In this document: one piece after another, positions 49,441 to 63,102 of the stretch
How positions within the stretch are numbered: the stretch's first letter is position 1
Layout: every line of letters begins with the position of its first letter
NCBI GenBank assembly: GCA_036877525.1
Contig: JAZGTH010000072.1
Span: 1,054,001-1,118,000, forward strand
Length of the DNA: 64,000 nt
Origin: Chromobotia macracanthus
Taxonomy: Eukaryota > Chordata > Actinopteri > Cypriniformes > Botiidae
Direction: 5' to 3'
Made by a program: the position numbers and the translations under genes
Notes under the pieces: generated by a model
The model's database searches: none
What the model was told of the DNA's origin: nothing
The model's input: only the letters and a program-made list of their open reading frames with translations

Positions 49441-50918
49441 AAAACACATGTGTGCATCCATTTAGTGGTGTTTTTGCACCATTAGCGTCACTAAACTAAA
49501 CTGCAAAAATAATGACTGTTTTCAAACAGGTCTGGGTCCTGTCAAAGAGTCACAATGTTTACGCAGGGCAACCAACCTACAAATGACCTAATTACAGTTG
49601 TATCTGCATATTAAGGTTGAAAATAAAACAACTACATCACATTTAAATAACTGCATACACATCCCAAGTTTAATTCAAATAAAACAGAATTAACTGCGTT
49701 TTAACTAACTTTACACCATGAACAACACATCCTTCAATAGCTGTCGTAAAGAGGCTGTTGATTTTAGCTAATAATTCTCGGCATATCCCTGAAAGCATTT
49801 TGCCCTGGGAACCTCACCTTTTTTAAATATAAATTTATTTGTATTTGTTGTGGGGCCATATGGACCTGTGGGCCACAAGAATTTCTTATTCCCTGTATAC
49901 TCTGGTTTCCAGTTGAGGCCTCTTTGTCACTGCAATGTGTGTGTAATTAAATGCAAGCATTTGAATATTAACATGAAGGACATAGAGCTGAAGGAGTGGC
50001 CCTCATGGAGCCCTGGTGTGCAAGAGGTGATGACACTTCAAAAAATGAGCACGGGCCTTCAGAAGCGAGGGAGGAAAGAGAGGGGCGTGAGAAAATTAAA
50101 GGGCTCTTTTGTTTCTTCCGTCTACCTTTTGAATCGTTCTCTACCCCCCAATGGGCCCCCCTCAAGGTCCCTGTCTCCCAGATCAATCATAAATCTAATG
50201 TTGCCAGTTCTTCTAAAGCTCTTGCTTTCTATAATCCTTTCATCCAGCTTATTTACTAATTCAATAGTTTTCTTCAGTGTCCAAGGACACCTGGTTGCAC
50301 GACGGGGCCTAGCAACAGAAGAAAAGAACAAACGAGACAGAAAGAAAAGTGAAAAAGAAGGTGGTGTACAGTATGGGTGATATTATAGCACCTCCCACAG
50401 GTAGGGGACGGTATTACACTGCTAGGCAGCGGTAGGCTAAGCAAAGTATGACCCAGTAAATTGAATTAAGCATGTTTTAAATAATCAAACTGGTGGAATC
50501 TGTTTCTATAATGTCACCATAAAAAATTTTTCCAGAGCAACCTGGAATCAAATGTCTTGGACCAGTGGTTTCAGCTATGATGCATCCTTTACTGTATGTA
50601 TCTTGAGCTATGAAAGTTATTGCTTAGTGTTTAGTCTGTCCTCTCAAACTACTTTAGGTCTATGAAACTCATATCTGTTAACTAACATCTCATAACATCA
50701 GTTATAACAGTAATACTCGAGCATTTATGAGAACACACCCATGTGGGGAACTCTGAAGTGTCACATGAAAACCTCTTAACATTCCCAGCGCCCTCTCTGA
50801 CATGAGCTCTATGACTCCAGATTTGAGTGTGTGACTCCAGAACTGCAGAAATCTGATCCTCTTTTAGTACTCTAAATCCACTCTCCTGTCAAGTCAAACG
50901 CTTAACTCTGAGACAAAG

Positions 50919-50947
50919 AGAGAAAGAAAGAGAGAGAGAGAGAGAGG
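50919..50947. repeat. (GA)n microsatellite
   Basis: GA units with GAAAGAAAG at the left. Confidence 0.9.
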
Positions 50948-53071
50948 GAACAAAGTAAAAATGAGAGCCTATATCTCAGGCGGCATCTTTGTAAGAGAAC
51001 CATGGTGAAGTGGGTGAGCTGGGTGCAGACACTGATGCAGCACTACAAAGAATCAGTAAGGCACAGGAACACAAAACAAGTGCTAGAAATATTTATTTGC
51101 ATGCATGTTGCTTTCTGACTGTGCTGGAGGGTTGGAACTTGCAGATGTCTCTGTTTCCAGTTGCAATTTCTTACAGACTGAACTTCTCTGCCTCTTAGAT
51201 TGAGCAATAATTTGTGGCCCAGCCCTTCAGTAAGGGCCTCTGTTACTCAGGCCCACCATTAGCTAAATTACTTGGATTTATTCTGAAGGACTCAGATAAA
51301 GTATAGGCCTCAGGCAAGTAACCCAAATAAACAACAGGTTTTGTATAAAAAAAAATAATGTATTTATTTCTATTCAACACAAATAACTTCTAATATAAAT
51401 AAATGTATAAATCTAAAAAAAAAACTTTGTAGAAACATGCTATTTATCCCTGTTTAACTTGTTTTACGCAAGGTTATACTACAGTAAATGAATAAAATCA
51501 AGAAACTCTCAATAAAATGAGAAATCAAACACCTACCACATAAGACTTATTTTGGCAGAGCAGGTTGCTTGTTTTTCAGGCAAAATCTGGCAACACAGTT
51601 AATGAGTTAAATCTTCAGTTAGCATGTGCAGACACTAGCACTCATGAGCTTCAGATGGGAGATCTTGAGCTGTTTTAAGCCATTCACAGCAAATCTACAG
51701 CACTTTGTCAGCCAGTCAGCCAGCTGGCCATTTTCATTTGTTAGCAGAAAGAATGAAGAATGACCATATCAGCATTCTTATCGCTATCCATACATCACAG
51801 GAAATGGTATTACCATACTGATTAAGGCACTGGTTAAAGATTCCAAAAGTTTTCCACAGTGATATGGATATTACAATTAAAAGAGTAATCAGCAATATTC
51901 CATCTGTTTCAGAGTCTCCTGAACCCTCTCTGTCTGGTCAGAATCTGCCCAAAGGCGCCACAGTTAGCAGATTGTTTTACATTTTGACAGAGACCAAAAT
52001 CTGATGTAGCCCAAAGCAGGTTTTCAGCACTGCTGATCCACCTGATTTTACTGGAAGCAGCACAGAAACATCCTCAGTTTGATTTAACCACTGTATTCTA
52101 CACAGACAACTGCAAAACTGGAGCTACAAAATATGTTGCCCCGAATGCCAAGATAGGTCAAAGCAACACAGAGAACCAAGACTAAACCAAATCAAATCAA
52201 ACCATATGCTCATATATCACGTATTTTTCCACTACCAGGTGTGCATCCTCTGATGTCTCCCGGCATTTATTAGGAAATATATAATAATAATATTACATAA
52301 ATAAATAGCTGGTTATGCCCATTATGGATACAACAAGCTGAGTATCAGAGCACCAAATTGCAGTTAAAATTAAAATGAATGTCCTGCTTTCCTACTTCAA
52401 AAACACAATTGTCTTCCCCCAAAATTTCACACAGCTCTTGTACAGCAATAATCCTACGCAAACATGAGGCTGTAAACTTTCGCATTCTCCAGCATTAAAC
52501 AACAGCATTCTTTTCCAGGAAAAGTCTTTGAGGAGAATATGGATGCCTCCCATTGCATGAGTCACACTGAATAACTGAAACATCTCAAGTATTCCGTTCA
52601 CGTCCAAGTAAAATGGAATGTGTGATTAAGACGAGCTCATTAGCCAAGAGTCCAAACCGTTTCTCAAAACGTCAGATGAAAAGAGAAGCGTTCCTAATTA
52701 GATGACGACTGATAACATTAGATCCATTCATATCATAACAAAGAAATCAGAAATCTGTCTCACTTTAAAGAACGATGTAGGAATGAGGCCGTGTGACCTC
52801 ATTTTTCACATTATTCCTTTGAAGAGTGACTGACTTTTAACACATTTAGATAAAAGTCACAACAACTTAAAACTAGCCAAAAGTTGCGGCAATGTCGTGC
52901 TCATCAACAATTAAACAGCTAACTTGTTACATTTGTAACCAATTGGGAATGAAATAGATTATAAAACATACATTTATTTAAATCTGTTTGCCAATTATGC
53001 ACGCAGTTGCATAAAATATTGGAAAGCTGGAGTCTCGCTGTGTTCTGAGGACAGGAAGAAACCGGACTTGT

Positions 53072-53125
53072 TTGTGTGTGTGTGTGCACGTGTGTGTGTG
53101 CGTGTGTGCGTGCGCATGTGTGTGT
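53072..53125. repeat. (TG)n with CG interruptions
   Basis: TG units with GCACG, GCGTG and GTGCGTGCGC interruptions; Z-DNA-prone alternating sequence. Confidence 0.93.
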
Positions 53126-53752
53126 AGACTCCATCCTTTCATTGAGTCCACTTGATGTTTAATTGATGGCAAGTCACTCAACTTGATCCAGATGCTGCAA
53201 GATTCATTGTTCTGGTACAACTCAGCAGATTCTAAAGTCACAGATGCAGTAGGGCTGTAACCTACCAGAACAAAACACAGACAGATTCATATTCAAGAAT
53301 AATGCAGCATTTGAACATGGTCCCACTCTTTAAACAGCTGAGCATTTTAGTTTCTGGACAAAAGACCATGATTACAAGCCCTTAAGATTTTATTGTATAT
53401 TTTCACAAGTTCTAGCATCCTGCTTTCATTATATTTTTTATGCATCTGTATTGTTAAAATGCATAATCAGTGTCTCATTAAAGATAAGCAGCACTTGGTA
53501 ACCTTGGAGTGGGTTACACATTCAAACAATGGGCATCAGAAGAGTGAGAAAGTGCCTTTAACAGCATATGTGCAAGTCTGTGAAAGTTTCAGGTACAGAC
53601 AAATGACAGTGTGAGACGAGGGTGAGAGAGGACAAGAGAAGTGGTTTATTTTTAATCTGTGAAGACAACACTGATTTGGCACACAATCTTCTCTGCTTTA
53701 CAGGAACCTGTTTACTAGAAAAATTTATGTTTGTAGTCTGCTGCTTTAATTG

Positions 53753-53902
53753 TGTTCCTGTAGCTCAATTGGCAGAGCATTGTGCTAGCAGATCAAAGAT
53801 CATGGGTTCAATTCCCAGGGAGCACACATTAATAAAATGTTGAAACTGAATTCACTTTAAGTCACTTTGAGTAAAAGTGTTGCCAAATGTGTAAATGTCT
53901 AT
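53753..53902 (+). mobile_element. tRNA-derived SINE, nearly complete
   Basis: The head has a Pol III A box TAGCTCAATTGG (53761-53772) and B box GGTTCAATTCC (53805-53815). A spacer and the tail AAGTCACTTTGAGTAAAAGT, then GCCAAATG-type sequence, follow. The head resembles a tRNA but its arms do not pair cleanly and it continues into the SINE tail, so it is not a functional tRNA gene. It sits 45 bp before a palindromic DNA element. Confidence 0.82.
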
Positions 53903-53947
53903 AGGCCAAACATTTTGTTTACCGTTTCGAAAGAGGTTTAAACACTC

Positions 53948-54322
53948 TTAAAGGAATACATTTACCCAAATATTAAAACTGTGTAATGATTTACCCTAAT
54001 GTCATTCTAAACCCATGACTCTTTCTTACCTTAAATTTCAGTCTAGTTCTGACAGAGTTATCATATAGAACTCTAGGAATGTAGGGCATGAGTCACTGGA
54101 CCACTTTTATGATACTTTAATGTTGCTTTTTTTTGTCATTTTGGAGCTTGAAAGCCTCATTCCTCATCTTCAATTTATGAGAAAATATGGTCAGGATATT
54201 CTTCAGAAAAAACAAACACTTTTTGTGATTCACATAAGAAAGTGAAATGGGTTTGGAACGACATAAGAGTGCATAAATAATACCATCATTTTTTTTTATT
54301 GTTCGGTGAAATGTTCCATTAA
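53948..54322 (+). mobile_element. Fourth copy of the palindromic DNA transposon
   Basis: It starts TTAAAGGAATACATTTACCC and ends GGGTTTGGAACGACATAAGA ... TTCGGTGAAATGTTCCATTAA. Both arms are present at about 375 bp. It lies directly after the SINE at 53753. Confidence 0.75.
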
Positions 54323-57124
54323 AAACATTTTAGCATTAAGTGCTAAAAATAAACTGCAACAGAAATGCAGAACAAGCAGAGATCAGAAATCATGCAGTGA
54401 TCATGCAGTGTGTATATGTATAACACACTACATTACACTACATTATAACCTACATGAACCTTAAGCACTCGACTATACATCAAGTGGTAAAAAAAATGAA
54501 AAGCAAGACAAATATCAGGCAATAAAACTACATTTGTGGACGTTCATAACCCAAAGCGTTGAGATGAAACATTCTGCGCATTCTGCCCATCTCAATCTCT
54601 TTGACACAGTTCTCAGGAGATCACCATTAACATGGTTACCGTGGTCCATGCTGTACATCAGTGATGTACGTCTTACATCAGTGGTCTGTGTATGAAACCT
54701 CTTCTAAACACAGCTACATCTAAAGTTTAGTCTGGTTAAAGGGGTTGTATAATGAGGAATCAAAATTTCCTTGATCTGTTCAGATCAAGAGCTGATGTTC
54801 TATGAAAACACACTGGAATTTCTAAAACTTAGAAGTCCCTGGTCCAAAACGAGCATTTTTTGAAACCAAGCTGCTAAAACATCTTATATTCATCTGACTG
54901 AAAGTCATGAAAGCTCAGAACATCTAAACAGCATTCATACATCAATGATCAGAAAGTAGCCCCACACTCACCAGGAGGTCACAGATGTGATTATTTTAAA
55001 ATACCAAGGGTATTAATCATAAGGGCTAAATGTGTGTTTTTAAATATAATAACGGAAGGAGCCAATAGCGTTCAGAGGTTCAAAAATGTACAGCTGAATC
55101 AGGTAAGGTTTAAGAATGGAAGGAAGAGGTTATTCTTCGAAAAACTGAGCTCTTAGCTAAACAGAGCAGTATGCAGATTCTGTTCTGAGGGTATATGGTA
55201 CAGCTTCTGTAATCTGAGCCTCAGGCGTCACTCCCACGGACCGCCCACAATCCCATTACAAACTGTCTCATGCATATCGCAAACAAAGATGGCAAGTGCT
55301 AGCTGAAAACTTTTCAGTTTGGTGCATCAGAGTGCATCAGTTAATAAGGTACCAGCTTTGGCTGGGGAAAAATAATTACCAGATTTGCCAGGTTAATGGC
55401 ATCAAAACTTAGATTCTTAACAGTGTCTTTTAACTGTTGAATAATATACGTTATTCTGCATACCTGCAGTTTTTGGGTTTGATTAGCTCCTATTAGCTCC
55501 TTTCGTTATTAAAGCACAAATCAGTAAAGAGACAGCAGTTATAGAGTCTTTTATACCTCTAGCACCTTCAATTGTCATTTTATGCATATGTGACTTTACA
55601 AGCGTAACGATTAGCATATAGACCGCAAAGAACAACAAACCAAGACTGAGTAAAACAGAACAAAAACTTCCCTCAGCGTGAAGGCCCGGGGGCAGAGATG
55701 GTTACCGTGACAGCCCTCCATCTTGTCAGACAGCAAAACCGTTAGGTCTCGTCAAACTTACTTCCAAGTGCACATTCGCGCAGGGCCACTGAAACTTGAG
55801 GGCGTTATGTGACGGACGCAGCGGGGCGGTAGACACCTGTGACAGCTCTGACATATTCTTGAAAATCTAACTTGCAAAACCAAAACAAGTTTATGACTAA
55901 ATTAAAACTTGATGTTATTTTCTCCTTAGACCTTATTGAGGGCCAAGGCTATTTACATTTCTGATTTATTTAAATGTTAATTAACTTTCTTTAATTAACT
56001 TTCATTCTTGATTTATTTCTGTGTAATTTGAAGACAGACGGCTGATGGCACAATGGTCTGTTTTAAAACTGCTCTCGTTCTTCAGATCTGTAGGCAACAG
56101 CACATACACAACACACACACAGACGCGCACAGACAGAAATTATGTGGACAACCGCACTCACACATTAATTTTCTTCCGACAAGCGAGGCCAAAACCTTAG
56201 GCCATCAACGTCTTTCACTTGCAAAAAGATCCACATAAAATCTACATGAAATCATGCTGGAATATGTAAAGGCCTCAATCTCAAGGAAGCAGGGCTGGAC
56301 CCTTGAGAGAAGCTAATCCTCTTTACGCGGCTTCATCGCCTGAGCCAGATTCATTCTGAACGTTTCAGACAGACTGGTGCTGTGACTCATCATCACAAGC
56401 TAAGGGAGGTGCAAGCATTTAACAGAACAGCCTGCAGCAGAGGGCAAGAACGCATTTAGCGGAACAGCCTTCAGGACACGCAGCTGATTGCTCAGAGCAG
56501 ATAGAGGATGTTTGTTAACTTTTGGAGGATATTTTCCTTTGAGATTTTATTATTTTTAGGTTTTTCTAATGCGGTGAATGGCCATGGGGGAAAATAAAAC
56601 CGTAAAGGGGTCTTTTTTAATATCTCAATTGTTTTCGCTAGACAGCAATGAGATTAGACAGAGAGCAAATGGAGAATTTTGCTTACGTCTGTTGCTTTTC
56701 AGACTCTTCTCAGAGGAGATCGCAACTATGCTATCCACATATTTTCTCTATATCATTACTGTATGGAAACAATAGTCTCATTTCTCCTATGTAATTCCAG
56801 GAGAAACAGCAGAGATCTAATTGAGACCTAACATAATAATGACACAACTATGATCTCTGTGACATCTCCTGAGCTATAAAAGAGCAACCTCTGAGAAATA
56901 CAACTTACATCCAGTTGTTCATCACATCCCTGGGTAGGTCACATGTCTAGAGGCTGCCTGTCAAAGAGTCCCCTTCAGACTACCTCTCTCTCACACACAT
57001 CGGGACATTTCATAGACATAATGGTTTTTATACTGTACAAACTGTCAGTATACCTAACCATCACAAAAAACTTTCTGGTATTTTAGATTTTCAAAACGAT
57101 CATTCTGTATGATTTATAGGCTTG
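54323..57124. other. Noncoding DNA
   Basis: The CpG cluster at 55670 stands out. Small local duplications (such as CTATTAGCTCC near 55490) are the only other structure. Confidence 0.5.
55670..55850. promoter_or_regulatory. CpG/GC-rich cluster downstream of rtn4rl1
   Basis: A GC-rich stretch with about a dozen CpGs (GACGGACGCAGCGGGGCGG) lies 8.5 kb past the stop codon, amid AT-rich DNA. It could mark a distal element or the start of an undetected transcript. No open frame of note is seen. Confidence 0.25.
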
Positions 57125-57245
57125 TTTTCTCATGGGGCCTCTAAAAATGTCCCCACAAGGTCAAAATTTACTGGAATGACTATACTTGTGCGGACATCTG
57201 GTCCCCATAATGTAGTGAATACCAGTACCACAAACACAAACACAC
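57125..57245 (-). repeat. Microsatellite-associated interspersed repeat
   Basis: On the minus strand it reads ACTGGTATTCACTACATTAT, then GGGGACCAGATGTCC and TTTTGACCTTGTGGGGACAT. This repeat is common in teleosts and typically abuts CA/TG arrays; here its end has CACAAACACAAACACACAG. Confidence 0.65.
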
Positions 57246-59493
57246 AGTCTCCATGTCTCGAACACATTTCTGTCATACTTTGGTCTGGCTGTAACTGACA
57301 GTGGCCAGAGGCTGTTGCTGATGTCCACTTCTATACTCTGTTTCTCCATCACACACCCTCACTTTCATGCCGTCAATTTGTGGCTTAGAGGTCTGCCTGC
57401 TGATATCTCCTACTCACACTAGAGTCCACGACTCTTGAGAGCCGCCTAGCTGAGCACAGATAGAGCACTACAGGTGAATCATCACAGCCCTTGTGCTTTT
57501 GATGGCATGTGATGGCAGCTGTGGCACATCTGTACCTACCAAACAAGCACAACAATAAATTAGATATTCACTATGTGATGCAATATAAAAGTAAGCAAAG
57601 TGAAGCATGTGCAAAACAAATCATGAGGAATTTTGAGATAAGAGTTGAATGTACAATGAGAACACACTGTAACTTTTCGAATCAGGGTATGTGAGCGTGT
57701 GATTTTGCCTGGAGCATCTTCTTTGAAATCAGACTGTTCGTGTGCTCACTTGCTCTGAGATCGCTCCCATCGGCTTCTTCATGAGTAAAACACGTTATCT
57801 GCCTGTATGGCTACTGCATGCCCACGAGGTTATTCTTCTTCATTTTAAATGTTAATCAGAATTAACACTATTTAATATGCAGCACGTGTGAATTGTGTGA
57901 AAATATGAAATGGGTTAAATATTATTAGCAGAAACATGCTAAACGTTTAGTAAAAATTAATTAGCAGAGCATAAACGCAAGTGTGATTATAAAATAACCC
58001 CATCAAGATTAACATGAATGTTCTGTTTTTATAAATAAAATTTAATGTAATGGTAAAACATTACACTTTCCTCACAAATCAGGGTACAGGATTTTATTTT
58101 GTAAGCCTACTCAAATTCTTAACATTAATAATCATACTAATTAATGACCTTCACAACTGTATAGAAAAACTGAAAAACATCCTTTGAGTCCTTTAATAAC
58201 ACTTGAGACAAAAAGCATCAGACAAAACAACACAGAAGGAAAAGCATCAGACAAAACAGTATCAAAGGCACTGCAAGTAGAGCTCTAGATAGAAAATAAA
58301 TAAATTTTAAAAATGAACCCTTTAGACAAACATGTTTACTCCTGCCACTGTGTTTATACAGCCTTCATGCAAGATCTTCTGAACTTGTCACAAAGCATCT
58401 GTCAAAAGGTTGACAACAAACTGACCTGCCCCCCCACTTCCCCATTCTCAGTACGTTTTTGAAATATACTTCAGAGTGCAACGAACTCTGTGTCTTTAAA
58501 AAAAAAAAAAATCATTGAAGCATCCTAAAGGCTTTCAGAGCAGCGGGTGGGTTTCTCAACCAAGAACCACATTGAACAAAGATGTCTTCATGGTCATGAA
58601 AAGCCAGAAAGACTCGGCTGCCCGCCGCTTCCACAGAGTGCTTTAATGACGGAATCTACAGAGGGACTTTCACTGAAGTTGAGGAGTTTGTGCGCTCATA
58701 AAAAGCGACTTAAAATCAGATCCACTATCAGGATATAATTCAATGGAGCACAAAAGCCGCCACTGGAACCAACAAACTGAGACAGGAATGAAGAACTGAC
58801 GTATCACTCTTGTACACCAAAGACATTTTGATATTTTGTCAAAATGAGTCTTGGCCTACATACCACGACAGCACACATTAGCTGTGTTCCAAACCCTAGT
58901 GACCTGCATATATAGGCAGCTGTCTTTCAAGACATGACCTATAATGGAACCTCAGAAGTGACCGATTTGAATCATAGACAGCAATTGTGCATATAAAAGA
59001 ATGTTACAAAGTGCAAACAGTTGTGTAGTTAACTGTAGCAGTGGTTAATTGTGAAAAGTTAATACATCCATGCTGACAGGTGTCAGAATAACAACTAAGA
59101 GTCAGCAACACAAAAATAATATTGTCTAATTATGTATTTAAATTCAAACAACTTTGTCTTTTTTGTTGAATCAATTCCTTATGTTTTCATTTTCATTGGA
59201 TCTGCAATAGTGCATTCAATGCATTCAATTATGTTGTATTTCTTAATATTCAATTATTGGCTACAGGTTCTGACACTCAAATTCCAAATCCATGTTTGGA
59301 ATCGCTGCACAAATGAGAAACAATACAAGCCGGTGTTGTGCTGAATCAGGCCATTTGAGGGGAACAGCAACAATAAACATGTCAGTGTGACGATAATTTA
59401 TAAAGCTTACTGTTATCAACATCCCACACATAGAGATACACACGCACTTGCCCAATTTCCCATAAGCCTATTTAATATGCTTATTATATTACC

Positions 59494-59494
<1 letters not shown>

Positions 59495-59586
<92 letters not shown>
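59495..59586. repeat. (TG)46 microsatellite
   Basis: About 46 perfect TG units directly abutting the interspersed repeat at 59586. Confidence 0.97.
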
Positions 59587-59589
<3 letters not shown>

Positions 59590-59860
59590 GGTATAGGTGG
59601 CTTACATTATACACAAATGTGTATAATGACGTGCATAACTATGGAGGATCACTTCCCGTGTCCTCATAAACCAAATGGCTTAAAAAAAAGAAAAAAAAAG
59701 AAAATACTAAATGGCGTTTTTATTTTAATTAAAAATGCCAGTTGTTTTGTGTAAGGGTTAGGTTTAGGAGTTTAGGGGAAGTGGACAGAAAGTTTGATTA
59801 GCTCAATATAAAAACCATTATGCTTATGGAGAGTCCCATAAACCACATAAGCAAGTGTGT
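59586..59860 (+). repeat. Microsatellite-associated interspersed repeat, diverged copy
   Basis: TACTGGTATAGGTGGCTTAC then ATTAT, CCCGTGTCCTCATAAACC and GTAAGGGTTAGGTTTAGG follow the long TG array directly. The order of motifs matches the copy at 57125 read in reverse. Confidence 0.55.
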
Positions 59861-60597
59861 GTGCGCTTGCATCATGAAAGAAGTTTGAAAATGCATGTCT
59901 TAGGCGTTCAATTTAAACTGAGTTAAATTGATTTAATCCGATCGTTGAATTGATCCTTAATAAAGAAAAACAGCAGCAGATAACTTTAAAACGCTTTATA
60001 AAATTAATGGAATGTAAAATAAACCTCTCTGTCAATTGAATAGGTCATTACACCCAAACTCCCTGCGAGCGGAAAAATGTGTGGCTATTACCTTCAGCTG
60101 AACTCCATTGAGTGCCGGCTAACAACTCAAAGTTCAGCATCAATAAACCATTTACAGTTTGATATGTTGCACACTTAACACTTGTAACTGTAATATCATT
60201 GTGAAGAGTAGCCAATCAAAACGTATACAAAAACCACAACAAAACAAGCACAGTACCCGACGTGTATCAACAAAAGACATCATTATTTTCCCCAACACGT
60301 ATTTGTTTGAAATATCTGATTGCTACCATAATGAAATGAATGAGCTCATCTCCATGGCAATAATCAGTGGCTAGTGATAAATGCATGACAAAGGGGATGG
60401 CAAGCGGTCAGAACAGAATCCAATTAAAACCGGTTCAGGAACAGAGAACTCGGCATCTACATTCAAATGTTATATGAAGCTGCTCTGCTTATATATATAT
60501 ATATATGTACACGCACACAATGGGGTCCATTCTCTTCCATTGCACTGTAACTTGTTGGACCCCATGTGCTCCTGTTACTGTGATTTTACCAAGTAGG

Positions 60598-60780
60598 ATG
60601 TATTCCTGCATCAACATTGCTGGCCCTGGAACAACATTTCTATCATACAATCAGATTGTAGGATTAGATTTAGGGTCAATGTTATATTTAGGTTTAGGGC
60701 TGGTATACCATTCAAATCAACCTATTATTTCCATTTGATTTTATAGGCAAGTTATAGTTAGGGGTAGGGTTTATGTTCGA
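60598..60780 (+). repeat. Interspersed repeat next to the long CA array
   Basis: CATCAACATTGCTGGCCCTG followed by GGATTAGATTTAGGGTCAAT and TTAGGGGTAGGGTTTATG resembles a widespread cyprinid repeat with GGTTTAGGG motifs that runs into CA arrays. Identification is from memory of the pattern. Confidence 0.4.
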
Positions 60781-60792
60781 ACTGTTTTCTGG

Positions 60793-60932
<140 letters not shown>

Positions 60933-61110
60933 CTATTCTGGCTCATGACCTCATCTTGGCTTTGGCAGTTTTGACTGTCAGCTTGTTCTGAGTTCCAGTT
61001 TAACAGGAAGTGGCACAGCAGTAAATGCAGACATGAGTGGCAGTGATCCTCAGGCCAAAGCAGAGTCTACATGGAGAAACAGAAAGAGAGAGAAAGAGCT
61101 CCTGTCTTTC

Positions 61111-61190
61111 ACATAACATCACTACACAAGTCATAACATCACAGTAACAGTCATAACATCACTGTAAATGTCATAATGTCACTATACTGT
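61111..61190 (+). repeat. Minisatellite, four 20-bp units
   Basis: Four consecutive units of exactly 20 bp (61111, 61131, 61151, 61171) share the pattern TCATAACATCACTGTAAATG with a few substitutions each. Confidence 0.85.
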
Positions 61191-62539
61191 AAACGGCAGG
61201 GATGCTACTCAGGGGTCATTTAAGGGGGTGGGGTGGGGGGGTTGCTGGGACCAGTTGTGCTTTCTGGGAGCCACTTTGCCTTATGTCATATTTAAGCTAT
61301 AAGGCAGAAGGGTAAAATACAGTTTGAATATAAGATACTCTGTATACCGTGTGCAGTCACAGCTGAAGAGTTCTCACGACTATGAAGTCAAGTACTGGCA
61401 ACCTGTGCAGGCAGGCAGGAGGGAGGGAGGAAAAGAAAGAGACGAAATTGGGTCCCCTGCCACCAAGCGTTCAGAAGACCTCTGCGAAACCCATGCAAAA
61501 TAAAACTTCAGACTCAGCCTTTCATTTTTCAATCAAAATATCTGATCTGAACTTCTCTGAACTGGAACTTTTGACTTAAACTGTACATATGCCAGTTTGA
61601 AAGAGTAGATCAACTGTTGCGAGTAGGTTAATTGAAAGAATGAGGGTGCAGTCAGAGGTCAGACAGATAGCAATGACCTCCAGCTCCTGATAAGCACAGC
61701 TTCATTAAGATAAGAGTCAGCATGGCTGCCTGTGATCAGGGCCCATGACTCCAGTGATAACCACTGTCTTTCTGTCTGCAGCCTGAAAAAAAAAAACACT
61801 TCAAACTTAACGTGAGCTCCCCAAGAGTTTGTAATCTCCAGAAAATATACTCCAACGTTCAAAAACTTTTTCATATGACCTCCAGAGCAGAGCAGAGCAG
61901 AAGAATAGCTGACAGTACCATTATAATGTGAAGGTATACTAGTGTAGTAACTTTATGGTACTAAATAGTAACCACATTTCTTCACTCTTTAAAGGCTCAT
62001 CAAGAGATGGAACGTGCTGGAACTTCCACTCAATCTTCTCAGACCACCATGTTTTACATAAACACTTGACCAGTCCACAAACACAAACATAAGCACTTAA
62101 CAGTTATTATAGTTCTGCTGTTAGTTTTATAAATATTTTGAATTAGCTTTTATTTTTATCTTTTTTTTATTTAGATTATATTTTATATCATTTTATTTGT
62201 TTATATTTATTCATTTTATTTATTATTATAATACAAGATGAATATTAAAAGATGTAAGATTAATTATTTCAGTTTTAGTTTAGCTTTTATATATTTGGAG
62301 TTAATAATTTCAGTGCCTCTTAAACTTATTTCAATATATTGCTTGGGCAAGATTTCTAATTTTTGTTTAGTATAAGTTTTTAAGATAATATTTATGTCTA
62401 TATTTTATTTGATATCAGTTAACAGAAATGTCTTAATAGTTTTAGTGAATTATAATAAGTATGGCACTTACTGTATCTCAATAATAAAAAAAACTATTTC
62501 TGCAGTTAGTGTTAATTTTGGAAGTTGTGTTAATCTTTC

Positions 62540-62652
62540 TTGTACTTAGCATTGTACCCTTCTGTCCTTAGCTGGTGATAGCTGGTGACATTCATTTGTA
62601 AATCACTTTGGATAAAAGCATCTGCTAAATAAATGAATGTATAAATAAATTA
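62540..62652 (+). mobile_element. SINE 3' tail fragment
   Basis: AATCACTTTGGATAAAAGCA followed by TCTGCTAAATAAATGAATGT is the shared teleost SINE tail (also shared with L2-type LINEs). The tRNA-like head is not recognisable. Confidence 0.7.
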
Positions 62653-63040
62653 CTTTATTGTAACTAGTATGTCTATTCACTGCATGTTTTGACGATTTAT
62701 GTGAATCTAATTGTCTTTCCTCCTTAAACCACCTTTTTTTGTCTATTGCCAATTTCTTCCGAGAGTGACAAATCCATTTCATTGGATGTAAATAAGGTTG
62801 TGTTTAATTAGACATGTTTTCTTTCCAATGATGCTCGGCACTTCAGAGTGGAGCAGCAGCTTCCAGGGGGGGGGTCACAGAGAGCAGGAAAAACTGCGGA
62901 TGTGAAGGAAGAGGTTTATTAAGAAAGCGGCAGGCAAGCAGTGATTTAAGAAGATCAGAGGGAAGCCTTGGATGTGTGTGAAATTCACTCGACACGCTGA
63001 AATGACTTGTTCATTTTTAGTGTGTTGGCAGATGCCTGTG

Positions 63041-63041
<1 letters not shown>

Positions 63042-63101
<60 letters not shown>
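63042..63101. repeat. (TG)30 microsatellite
   Basis: Thirty perfect TG units. Confidence 0.97.

Positions 63102-63102
<1 letters not shown>

Larger units (their letters stand above)
49441..53752. other. Downstream noncoding DNA
   Basis: An open frame of 176 codons at 49850-50380 overlaps open frames in three other phases and strands and has no known domain. The GA and TG arrays are the only clear features. Confidence 0.5.

Noticed and set aside
49850..50380. 176-codon plus-strand open frame downstream of rtn4rl1
   Set aside because: Open frames overlap it in other phases and on both strands, and no family motif or upstream promoter feature is visible. Could be 3'-flanking conserved DNA but not a supported gene.
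53753..53825. Apparent tRNA gene with A and B boxes
   Set aside because: The sequence runs directly into a SINE tail, the stems pair poorly, and a related copy with the same tail lies at 41881.
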